A stretch of 64,000 nt of DNA from Bolinopsis microptera (taxonomy: Eukaryota; Ctenophora; Tentaculata; Lobata; Bolinopsidae): NCBI RefSeq assembly GCF_026151205.1, contig NC_087081.1:15860837-15924836 (forward strand). The letters are read 5' to 3'. Under the pieces are notes generated by a model. The model was not told the DNA's origin. It was given only the letters and a program-made list of their open reading frames with translations, and searched no databases. A program made the translations under genes and the position numbers. The first letter of the stretch is position 1. Every line of letters begins with the position of its first letter. Below, piece by piece: positions 43,751 to 55,095 of this stretch.

Positions 43751-45720
43751 TTTTTAATGATTTGCACGTCAAGTCGATTATATAGAGTTTATTTAATGTT
43801 TAGTTAGCTCATAGTTGGCGTGCCCAGGGAACGGTACGTTATTGTAGGGAACGTTTTAGAGATCTTGGCTTAGTGATACAGATCAAACTCAAAAGATAAA
43901 ATTTGAATTGGTTTGGTAAAGCTCGAACCTTAAAACTGAAATCATTTGATATTTCGTGTACTTTTAATGGTCCCTTAAATTTCAGCGAGCACTGTGCAGG
44001 GTAGAATTAAAAGACAACTTTTATTTATGCTACTTAAATATGATACAGGTTTTGGTAGTTACCTATTTAAACTTCTGGCTATGAAGGCAGAACCAGTATT
44101 CTTAAATTAGTTAATTTATAGCAAGCCCCAGTTCCTACGAAGGTTTTTACTGTATTAACATAAAATGGTTAACCACTCCTATTGACGCAAGAGCTTTCAA
44201 AACAACTTTAATTAGTTGAAAATTTACGTGAAGGAAATTTTGCTTTTGGGGAATTTTTCGGGGTCTCTTGTAATTTAAATCAATCATTGGTAAATAACTC
44301 GAAACTAAAACAAATTGAAATTACCGGTACATTAAACAGTCTCATTAAAATGCAGCATGTACCGTAGAACTAGAACAAGAAACTTTTAAATTATTCCAAC
44401 AATTCATACTAATTCATTATTTTGATTGCACCCATTTTAAGTAGAGGCTAAGTAGTCAGACCCGGTTTAGCATAATGCTACTCCGGGTGGAAAGTAGCAT
44501 AGTTTTACAGAGCCAATATATATAGGAACTGCTCCTTCATAATATACTTCAGTGATCTATACCGGGCATCTTGTGCACGGTAACGAAAAACGAACTGATT
44601 ATTTCAAAATTTATGGGGGAAAGAAAGTGTCCAGCATAATATGGAGGTACCCGGTATAGAGAGGCACGGAACGTCAAGGTTTTACAACTGTAGTATAACA
44701 GTATAAATAGTTATTAGTTACCATACTTTTCCAAAGTGTTAGACCTGTGATTCAACTTATTCTTCCAAAACCTCAAAATACACTCTCAACACAATGTCAG
44801 CATAGTTGATAGTATCAACATAGTATCAACATTCAACATAGTTCTGTAAAATTTCCAACATTATTTCAACACAGTCTTAACATAAAGCTGTTTCACGCTC
44901 CTCCTCCCCCGGTCTACCCCACTAATGAACTTCACAGCTTGTTACCCTACCCTCACATTTCCATAAACCTCTGTGTTACCTCCTCACGACACTAATTGCC
45001 TCAAACGTGTAGGAGCATTCAACCACACCATCCCACGTGACAGGCCACGTGACAGCTCTGCCAACCAATCACAACACCGTGCTGCTGTCACGTGATGAGA
45101 ACAGGCCAATAAGGTTCCTGGACAATGTGTCTCAACATCGAGCAATGTGCCTAACGAGAAGAGTAATCAATCCTAATTATCAACTCACAATTAGTTTTTA
45201 CTTTTACAACTTAATATTATATTATTTACTGTAATATAATTTGAAGGAAGATTTATTGAAGGCTACAAATGCTCCAATTTATAGGATCTCTTGGACCGAA
45301 TCTGGCAGCAAAATAATAATATTTAGGTCTGGCTCTACCCAGTCATGCTACAATATATTACGTATTTCTATATCTCCTCATAACTTCCCTTCTTCTCCCA
45401 ACTTTCATCCTGAACTCTTATCACGTGACAGTGGCACACAACTCACACAATACTCATCACTTCATAGTATGTTGTGGTGTGATAACGTCACGTGATGGTA
45501 TGATGACGTCACGTGATGGTGGTGTGACGTAACCAACTCATATCTCCCCCAGTGACTCCTGGCACACAGCACATAAATTATAGAAATTAGTTTTTACAGG
45601 CCAGCTTACAGAAGCCAGGACAGTGTTGTGAGAGACAATGAGTTGGGGAGTGTCTGGTTTGGGTAACTATCTGTCTAGAGTTTACTTCTACCCTCCTGTC
45701 TCTTTTCTCTGTTGTTAGGT

Positions 45721-45768
45721 CACGTGGCCCCGTTGTTAGGTCACGTGATCCTGATGTTAGGTCACGTG
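45721..45768. promoter_or_regulatory. Three E-boxes 21 bp apart in GTTAGGTCACGTG units
   Basis: CACGTG at 45721, 45742 and 45763, each preceded by TTGTTAGGT or TGATGTTAGGT. This is a short tandem duplication. Confidence 0.75.
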
Positions 45769-48700
45769 ACAGGTGGTTTCTGGTGAGGGTAAGGAGTGGG
45801 AGGGATGAAGTGTAGCTGATGTAGCTGGGAGTGGAGGGATATAGCTGGGAGTGGTGCTTGTCCAGGGTTTAGTTCTACCTCATGGTGTCCTCCGTAGTGG
45901 CAACTTTCACTTCTGATCTGATCTATCAGGTTGGTAGTGAGTCTGTGGTGGAGGCTGATGTTTCCTGGAGAGGTTTCATGATGACACAGTGATTAAGGTA
46001 ATTGGTAAAGGTGCTTGGCAGGGTGATGTGCTGCTTTCTCTCTCTCTCTCTCTCTCTCTCCAGGGGGGTTAGCTGTACCACACTACCTCATGTGGTGATC
46101 CACAGCTGTGGGGGTCTAGTTTACTAACTAACAACTAGTTATAGTTATTGAAATAATGAAACCGGTTCCAGTGAAACCTGTTACGATGTGACCTCCGGTT
46201 AATGGTCAGTTTCTGTGTATGTCTCTGGGGGGTTTCTGTGGATTCGTGGTGGCACTGATCTTGTCAACACAACTAATTGGGGTCTTCTGTTGATCACCCT
46301 GGCATTCCATCTTTCAGAGGAGCGTTAAAAAATGGGCCATTTTCAGGGCGCTTAAGTCAGTGGAGACAAAAACTCCAGTAAAAGTGTAAAGACAATATAT
46401 TTTTGCGAACCTGTGTGTTTAGCCTGTGTTTGATTGGCAGACTTTTAGCTTATGATAATTTGAGACCCAACCCTGTCACAGTACAATTATTCCAGAACTT
46501 TGCTTATCAGCTGATTCTGGTAACCCGACACAATTGTCCGTAATCAACACGTCGTTCTGGCGTTTGATTGGCTGGATTTCTGGCACGTGGGCAGTGTAAA
46601 GGGTTCTTATTGGTCGAACCGGGTAATCAAGCGGGCAGTGGAAACAGAGGAAAGCATGGGGAGTGAAGTGGTTACGGCAGTTAAGGTTAGTATATCATGT
46701 GGTTCTGCATTTTGATTGGTTAACATAGGTCAGGTGAGTATTGGATGGGGTTGTTATCTTGTGAGGGTCAGTGCTGGCTTGAACCATAGTATTAGTACGT
46801 GACATAAGCAGAATCAACTGACCACTTAATTGTGATCCTTACCCTGACTCGCTCTGTCTCAAAATGGATTGATTGGTCGGGCCGTAAAGCCGATTGGGTG
46901 ACCTGTTCATACAATCGGGGGTGTAAATTTAGTTGCAGAATTATTCTGTAACCTAAAAAGACCTTTTTGTCAGTTTGCCAACTAAACCGAGAGTCTCCGT
47001 ATCTTTTATGATAAGAACTTTTTACGAAAAAAGTAAGCAAAAGTGTTTTCTAGGGCGGGTCATGTTTGTGATGTTACTTATCAAAATATGTGCTTGAGGA
47101 ATGCTTCAATGCTTGCAGTAGATAGTTGCACTAAATTACTCGCCCTAGATTAGTCTTGAAATCTCTGTGTAGTAGTACAGCAGAGAGAGAGAGAGGGAAG
47201 TAGGATTACTAGTGAGTACCCTGGAGCAATACCACGTATCTCCTTGAAGTACACAGGGGGTGATATCAGGTGACGAGACTCCCAATATAAATGTGTTGTG
47301 GTGACTGTAGTGCTGAGGTAACATGAGACTTGATCCAATTACCTTGGCAATCACAGCTAATTAACTGCCATGATAACGTATTCACTGCCCCCAATACCCT
47401 TAGTCCGCCCAACTCTAGACACTGTCACTGTCAACCAATCAGCCGACAGATTGGGGGTCACGTGGGCTGGCTCCACCAATCAGGAGCCAGTATTTTGGGA
47501 GCTGAGCCCGTTTAGAACTTTAGCCCGGACGACTGATGGCACAGGATAAACAATTAAATATATCCAGCCCTGTAAACTCACTAACTACAGCTCTACAGCA
47601 TATCAGTTGTGAGAGAGAGAGGGGACAATCAAATTTTACAGCTTAACTTCACGATTATTGGTTAATGACAAGTCCAATTACGCTCAGAGGTTTGAGCCCC
47701 CAATAACTTTAGTCGAGATGAGGGGAACGGCTCGGTCATGTGATGAGACCGTGAAAACAACCTCCTAAGTCTCTTTGGGAGCTTGTGAAAGTGATGCGGT
47801 ATGATAACTAGACTCGAGCTCGTTAGCATAACATTTGACTCGATACGGTAATTTATCAAATATTCATTATGTTTAGCCAAATATTTGTAATATTTCTGCG
47901 CTAGATATATAATATATATGTACCCTAATATATCTATAACAACCAGCAATTATCTCATCTACAGTTTTACATGGAATGATGTTCACAACAAAGTTTAATA
48001 TTCCACAGAAATATTGAGGTCTGCTTCCAGCTTACTCTCCACCCGTGTGGTTGTCTATAAAGCGCGGCCCCCTTTACAAACGTGGTTAATCACGGAACAA
48101 TCAAACATTCACTCATGTGGTGTGACCTAGTCCTAAGTCACGTGGCCTAGTTTAAGTCACGTGACATCGTTTTCGTTAATTCCCTGTGTCCTCCCTAACT
48201 CCGCCTATAAATATAATTTACCAAAAACCTATGATAATTCCCCTTAGAACCCGAGGTGTCTTCCCTTTCCCTCCGCTTATTTCTCCCTGTAATCCACCTC
48301 AGACAAAACATGCTCCCTCAATACCTCCGCCATGGTCTCCAGAATCTAGCTCAAACAAAAAGCCCTCCCTCCATACCTCCGTCACAATCACCCAACAATT
48401 AAATACCCTCCACCCTCCAGCCCCGCTCTCAATATTTCATTTACACTGTATCACTGAGTTTAATGGTAACGGAGAAATTTAAACTCGTTACGATTGGATG
48501 GATTGTAGCTGGGGAGATGAATGGTAATCGTGGGATTTATCACAACTTTCAACCGGTTACAGGCCAGTGAGAGAGCAGTGAGAGCAGGCTGCGTTTAATA
48601 CCGTCCTCAATGAGAGAAAGTTAAAATATTATGGAGTTGATGACTTGATTGCGGCGTAATTAGAACGAGAAACTCTAATTACTATCCCATTTGTTATAAT

Positions 48701-49232
48701 ATCACGTGATTTGTCACCGGACCTGGAATATACCACGTGGTCCACGAGTCCCAAGTTATCACCATGGTGACCGCGCCCACGTGGGGTGTCACGGGAACTG
48801 CACATGATGTCTAAATTTTTAACTTCTACAATAGTAATTAAATCCCAGTTTGCAAAGGGCCCGTAATTGCAGTAACTATTGAAAATCCAGGGGTTCGAGT
48901 CTCGAGTAATGACACACTTAATAACACTCTCAACCCTTACTCCTTTATAAAATATCATATTTTATATCAAATTTTACACTCCCAGACCCCTTAAAATCAG
49001 GATTTAAACTGAATTCCTGGAAGTGGAACCAAAAATTCCAAGTTAGGTTAAAATGCGCACTTAATAAACTAATAAATCTGACAAAATCCCCGACAAAAAC
49101 GTCACGAACCAATTAACATAGCCATGACAAGACGGGTTGCAATTAACAACAATAATCACTCCGATGACACGAATGATGGTAAACATGACCGCCCATTATA
49201 TAACCTCCCCTGTCGAGGTTTCCTTTGGTTTC

Positions 49233-49417
49233 CTCCCCAAACACTCCCCAAACACTCCCCAAACACTCCCCAAACACTCCCCAAACACTCCCCAAACACT
49301 CCCCAAACACTCCCCAAACACTCCCCAAACACTCCCCAAACACTCCCCAAACACTCCCAAACACTCCCCAAACACTCCCAAACACTCCCCGAACACTCCC
49401 CAAACACTCCCAAACAC
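49233..49417 (+). repeat. ACTCCCCAAAC 11-bp minisatellite
   Basis: About 17 units, some 10 bp long. All five overlapping long ORFs here (His/Pro/Asn-rich on plus, Gly/Val/Phe-rich on minus) come from the repeat. Confidence 0.95.
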
Positions 49418-49682
49418 CCCACACCCAGAGTCGGGATTACACCTCCACTTCTCCTCCAAATACTATCCAGTCTTATAGACGAGTCTACCGCGTAGCCTGG
49501 CCGCGGTTTTGTAGCTTATCATACAAAGTATTTATAGTAGTAGTATTATAGTTATACTGAGAGTTGTACTTAGTAGCCCAGGAGGGAAGAGTTAGAGTTA
49601 GACGGTGAGGATTACATACTTGTAGTTCCGATAGCTGGTGTCTATTGCGGTGTTATTATTTTCAGAGGGAAATGTTAAGCGC

Positions 49683-49790
49683 CAGCGCCGTCTATTTTAA
49701 TTTAGCTTAAGTATGAAACTTGCCGTCTATTTTAATCTAGCCTGATTATGAAACTTGCCGTCTATTTTGATCAAGGAAAGTGTACAACTT
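49683..49790 (+). repeat. ~45-bp tandem repeat, three units
   Basis: GCCGTCTATTTTAAT followed by a variable part and TATGAAACTT, at about 49687, 49722 and 49757. Confidence 0.8.
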
Positions 49791-50160
49791 TTTGTCTATT
49801 TCAATATCTCAAGTAATTAGAAATTAGAAAAATAGAAATCAAATTAAAAATTTGAAAATACAAATTACAAATTACAAATTACAAATTATAAACCATAATG
49901 GAACTCAATCTAAAGTATAAAACAAACATTAACGCTTTTGTCTACTCTAGACAAGAGTCAAGACTTAGTATGAAGCTCAATCCAAAGTATCAGCAGGCAT
50001 TTGTTCATTATCAAGCTCAAGACGTATGGAATGCAATCTTTTATGAACGTCTAGTCTTTCTTTACATGTTTTATGTGTCCGTCAACTGAGAACACCATGT
50101 TATCCTCAATCAAATAGTTCTGCTAACTTAAACCAGCTAACCAATCAGTTCTCTGGATCT

Positions 50161-50235
50161 AGCCAACGTGCTAGGCTAACTTCCCACGTGACAAGCTAAC
50201 TTCCCACGTGACAAGCTAACTTCCCACGTGACAGA
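50161..50235 (+). promoter_or_regulatory. 20-bp tandem repeat, each unit with an E-box
   Basis: ACAAGCTAACTTCCCACGTG repeats so that CACGTG falls at 50185, 50205 and 50225. A diverged unit (AACGTG) lies just upstream. Confidence 0.85.
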
Positions 50236-51563
50236 CTGCCCACGTAAATGGTGGTTAGCATGCCTCCCCAGTACCCACTTATAGCAATTGATAAATGCGC
50301 TAAGTATGGTTAAAGAATAAAGAGGTATGTGATTTTGGCTCACTCCAAAATGGAAATGGAATGAATGAACTCGATTTTACCGCAATTCCAAGTAGACTGC
50401 ATTCTAGTTTGGAATAAAATTCTATTGCTATATTTGCCTTATTTGATCAGATTGATCAACTGTTATGCAAATAATAGAGATTCCTTGATTCAAAGTCTTA
50501 ACTGAGTGTTCGTTTATAATGTTAAGAATTTGTCCATGATGAAATGAAAATTGTTGAGTCATGGTAATTAAGTTTCTTTGCCGCAGGATCGTAGAAAGTT
50601 AGAATCCTGCCTCATAATATAAGATGTACGTAAGGTTCTCATCAAAGATAGAGATGATCATAAATTGCCATTCAAACGAAAATCCCAAAAAAAATAACGG
50701 TTTATTGGCCAAAATAACGATAATGCCCAAAACTGAACTTTTCGAAATTCACCAAACTCAAAAGTTTGCTCGGTTGAAATTAATGGATCCCTATTATTTC
50801 CTACAGAAAATGTCTCCCTTTTTCTTAAATTCTTCTTATCAAATACCGTCCTTCGATCGCTTCATAACGTAATGGTCTGTCGATTTCAAAAGCACGGAAC
50901 TTAAATTCATCCCATCGATCGTCATCTCATTATACGAGCTCATAAATTAAGAGAAAGATTCTCGAACAAAATTAATTTTCTTGCTGCATATCACGCTGTT
51001 AAATCTTCGTTAAGTGGCTTTTTGCTTAGCCCTCAGTTTTCTTAATCATCGCCCTCATCATACGTGAATTGTCGGACGGTCTCTTTTAAATTAGGAATTA
51101 TTCGTTAGATTTATCTTAAACTAAAAACTGTTCCGTGGTCAAATTAATTATAAACTCTGGACTTAAAAATCGTTTTGATATTCATGATATTCTTTAATTT
51201 CTTCAATATGAATGATTGGGCTGTTAATTTACATTGAATCCAGAACAGTTGATTCTCCTCAAAGACACGCATGGCGTCAACAAGTATAGAATTAACCTCC
51301 AGCCAGACGATAACAGATAATTCATAAATATTTTACCGAATTATTATCATATCAAAGCCTTTATCCCGCAACTAATTATTCGACGAGTTATAAATAATAA
51401 TAATAAAGTTTGCCCGACGATAAGTGTTACAATAATAAATATAATGTACGAAGGATTAATAAGGGGTCCTCCAATTAATTGATTGGAGATCTCCGACTCC
51501 AATCCCACAAAAATAGACTTTATAAAATGTAACACTAACAGTACTCCCTAAAATTGGGCATTC

Positions 51564-51884
51564 TTGGGTTTAGTAAGCACTGTGATCGGGTTACTAAAAT
51601 TACTCGAACCACGAACAGGGCTTGAAGGGTTGCTCAACCTTACCGTTCGTCACTCGACAGTAGTAATTTCCTTTGACTTCAAGCAATTTAAGGTTTGTCG
51701 AGCTAACGGTGAGGGCCGTGTTCAGGAGTGTCATATGATATCTATAGTCGAAATTCGCATAGTAATTACGACTGATTGGGTTAGCTTAAGCTTCTTAAAA
51801 CGTTATGATCGACGAGATGGATTTCATTGCCCGGATCCGGTCAGCTTAACAAGTTGTGATTTGGAAAGAGTTGCGGTTAATTAG
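51564..51884 (+). other. 106-codon ORF, probably not a gene
   Basis: It is long for the local base composition but has no recognisable domain, no flanking splice sites and no neighbours that support it. It is listed because it is one of few long ORFs here without repeat content. Confidence 0.15.
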
Positions 51885-52671
51885 TTATATTTACATTTTA
51901 TTGAACAATAAAACGGTTACGGTTGCGTTACGGACCACGCCTATCAGTATCACTGGGACATTTCCCACTGAGATTAACTTTACGGTACATAGGTACCTAC
52001 CCGTCCCCCTACTCTCGTGAGTACTCAATTGTAACGAGGCCTGCTGCTCACTATAAAGTAATACTTCCCGGCCCGTTACAGGTCGCTTTGGGTTTCCCCG
52101 GAAAAACGATGGTGTTTGGTTCGTGGTCTCCTCCTCAGACTTAAGATTATCCCTACCTTCACACACGCATGCTCACAAGAAGTGAGCATACCGATTACTA
52201 TTCTCCTATCAGTCTAACAATATTCTCAAACGAAATAATCAAAATTCCTGTTCCTGATTTTCAAGCATTCGAGCTAAGTGCCGGGCCAATCAAGGCAGAC
52301 ATTGTCAGGTTACTTTTTGTCTATCACATCCACCGCTCATTGAATTAGAGATTATTGCGGGAGCCCTCTTCCTACCTGTTTCCTAAATCAGAATGATTGA
52401 CTCCAGCCCAATAATAATATAATAATAATGCTAGGTATTTTACCCACTATTTTTGATGACCCGGGAATGATTGTAGCAATCAAAACCGGAATGTACTGTA
52501 ACTGTGTAGTGTGTACGTGTTGCTACCGACCTGACCTCAGTCATGGTATGGAGACTAAATGTTGCTACCTAACTACACTGTTCATTAGATCGATTGGGAC
52601 CCCACATATGACCGTTTCATTCTAATTTTCTACAATCAAGCTAATCACCCGCTCTCGGCTGGAGAGTATAT

Positions 52672-52738
52672 CCCACGTGACGTACGTCACGTGGGCATAA
52701 TCCAGTGATCTGATTGGTTATCCTGGGTCACGTGACCC
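52672..52738. promoter_or_regulatory. Perfect 24-bp palindrome with two E-boxes, plus a 14-bp palindromic E-box
   Basis: 52672-52695 reads CCCACGTGACGT followed by its exact reverse complement. It holds two CACGTG sites flanking an ACGTACGT centre. GGGTCACGTGACCC (52725-52738) follows, with ATTGG at 52713 between. Confidence 0.75.
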
Positions 52739-54004
52739 ATTGGTATGGAGACCGTTGTCAAGGGAGTTGATTGACCGTTGATTAGGTGTGCTGGGATTGA
52801 ACTGTTTCTATTGAGAGTGGAGAGAGTGCATGCTTTAACATCACGTGACTTACCAACATTTGTAGACGCTCAGACCTCGCAACTAGTCCGCAACTAGTCT
52901 GCCATCACTATAATATCAGATATGAATTATTCAAAAGGTTTTATAATTCAAACCTGTTATAATTATTCGGACAACAAACCTGTTATAATCGTCACACTAA
53001 ATTGGGAGAGAGAATTGTGTGTTTAAAAGGAATTGACACGCTGACATGACTCCTTGTGTGTCTCTCTCTCTGCGGAGGTAAAACGTCGGTATTTATTCCA
53101 CCTACTAACAGGAGACACACTAACAAGAGAGACACAGGTTGTAGTGTTATTTTAGATTACTGGAGACAGTTTGAGGTATTTAGTTGGGAGGGTATGAGTT
53201 GGGCGAGTTCTGCGAATTTGGTGTAAATCTGATAAGTTGATTAACTGGTGCAGATACCAAGAGAAGAAGTGCTTCATTAATCAAAAAGCTCGCAATTAAG
53301 ACATATTCGTGGCTATTTTAAAAGTTAAACCAGCTGAACAGGTGACCTGTCCTGACAGCGCTTTTACTCCGATAGTGGTTGAAGTGGTAAAAGTAAAATA
53401 AAGCGTTATTATTATTATTCATTAAGTGTAACATAGTGGTTAACCTCCCAACCTTACACAACTCACAGATTGGTACGAAAGTCAAGATCCCCAAGTTAAA
53501 AACTTGCAGCTGATTGAAGTTGTTTGAAATGACACACGTGTTGATAATGCCCGTAGTCATGTGATAATGCTCGTCGCCAGCGGGTCGTGACGGTTATTGA
53601 CTGGAGCTTGTGGTAGACCTGACTACAAACAGCGGCGCAGTATCACAGAGCAGAACATTTGACGCTCGCCCAGAAGCAGGGTTCTTTGTGATAAGGTGAA
53701 AGCAGGGCACGTGATGCAATTGTGCTGTTACAATTGGTCAATAAGCCGCCTGTACTTTGAAGCGAAGCATGAAGTACCGTATCATCCGGTAACAAGTTCG
53801 TGATCTAGACAGTGGGTACTGGGTATGTTTATCAATGACTGACAAAGCGTTAAAGTACTTTATGAGGTGATGTTCTGGTCAGAATGGAACCCGGAGGTCT
53901 CTAAATCACATCCTCTATGACAATCTCAATTTGAAAGCTATTGAAAAAAATTTGAAAGTCGTTGAAATGACCTTGCTAATGAAGAAAAAACGAGTGCCAC
54001 GTAT

Positions 54005-54120
54005 GCCCCCACTGTTCCACACGTATGGCCCCACTGTTCCACAGTCCACACGTATGCCCCCACTGTTCCACACGTATGCCCCCACTGTTCCACACGTATG
54101 GCCCCACTGTCCCACTCGTT
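54005..54120 (+). repeat. CACGTATGCCCCCACTGTTC minisatellite
   Basis: About five units of 20-24 bp. The overlapping ORFs on both strands are repeat artefacts. Confidence 0.9.
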
Positions 54121-54795
54121 CCACACTTCATCTGGATGGACCTAGGCACTAGGCAGGTCCCCAGAGAGTGTGTTCAGAGTGTTCCCTGGACACACAGTTC
54201 GAGTGCTCACAAAGTGCCCCTTCAATTAGTGACCCATCAGGGACCAGCCAATCAAGTTACACAACCAGCTGGACAACCAACCAGCTCCTCTCATTTCCAC
54301 ACGTGTCCTCACCAGAACCAATCAAAACGTCCCATTCTCTACCACGTGACTGCGCAGTTCTAATTAGTGGGATCCATGACATTAATGAGCCTTCAGTCCC
54401 CTGAAACTCATTAAAAGCTGCTATGATTTTAATTTGGGGGGCGAATATAGGGAGGTTAGATAAGGTGGTAAGGAGGAGGAGGACACAGACCTGCAGGCCC
54501 GGCCCGGTGGAGGGTTTGAAATAGGGGAGTAAAATCCTCTCACACGTCCAACACAAGACCACAACTCGATCAGGCTTGCTGTGAAAACTCTTTAGTGAGC
54601 TGATAATTCGTAAAAACCTTTAACATCGGCACGCAGAGAAATATGTTAATTAGATCGAGGAGATGTAATCAATAATCATTGTTTGTATGTTGATTAAATA
54701 TCGAGAAAGAGAGAATATAATCATTGTTCTGGTTAATTAAGTCGCTGAAATAAACACGATCCATACTCGATACTCTGGTGATAGTTCGTACCGTG

Positions 54796-54852
54796 TGACG
54801 TCTCACCACGTGTTATGACGTCACATCACGTGTTATGACGTCACACCACGTA
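54796..54852. promoter_or_regulatory. Alternating CRE and E-box sites with 20-bp period
   Basis: CACGTG lies at 54807 and 54827 and CACGTA at 54847. TGACGTCA lies at 54816 and 54836, with TGACGTCT at 54796. Each 20-bp unit thus carries one site of each type. Confidence 0.8.
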
Positions 54853-54934
54853 CCAAAGAAGATCATGCTCTGCGAGTGTTATTTCAGACATCGCCGGGTT
54901 AAACTTTTTAATCTCTCTCTCTCTATGTCCGCAG

Positions 54935-55095
54935 GCTATCGTGATATAATGACTTTATTGACGAAATGCCTGTCTACTATTCCAGATCCCATTCAAACGT
55001 ACGGCTTCCCTATCAACAAAAATTTTGGTGAAGGAGCAAAGAGCGATTGTAGGGATTCACCGTCCATTGGTTCAGTAATTGCCTCTTTAGATTGA
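54935..55095 (+). CDS. Candidate terminal exon of the 40.8-41.1 kb gene
   Basis: It follows a strong pyrimidine tract and acceptor (CTCTCTCTATGTCCGCAG). It starts with two bases (GC) that would complete the single A left by exon 41018-41088, giving Ser. It then reads YRDIMTLLTKCLSTIPDPIQ, continues TYGFPINKNFGEGAKSDC and stops after SVIASLD at TGA. This phase match makes it a plausible alternative last exon of that gene. The distance (13.8 kb) and lack of a recognised domain keep this tentative. Confidence 0.4.

Noticed and set aside
48830-48912. Possible tRNA (GGTTCGAGTCTC resembles a B box)
   Set aside because: No A box or cloverleaf pairing could be found around it.
49124-49551. Five overlapping ORFs of 87-123 codons
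   Set aside because: They translate an 11-bp minisatellite in several frames; periodic residues only.
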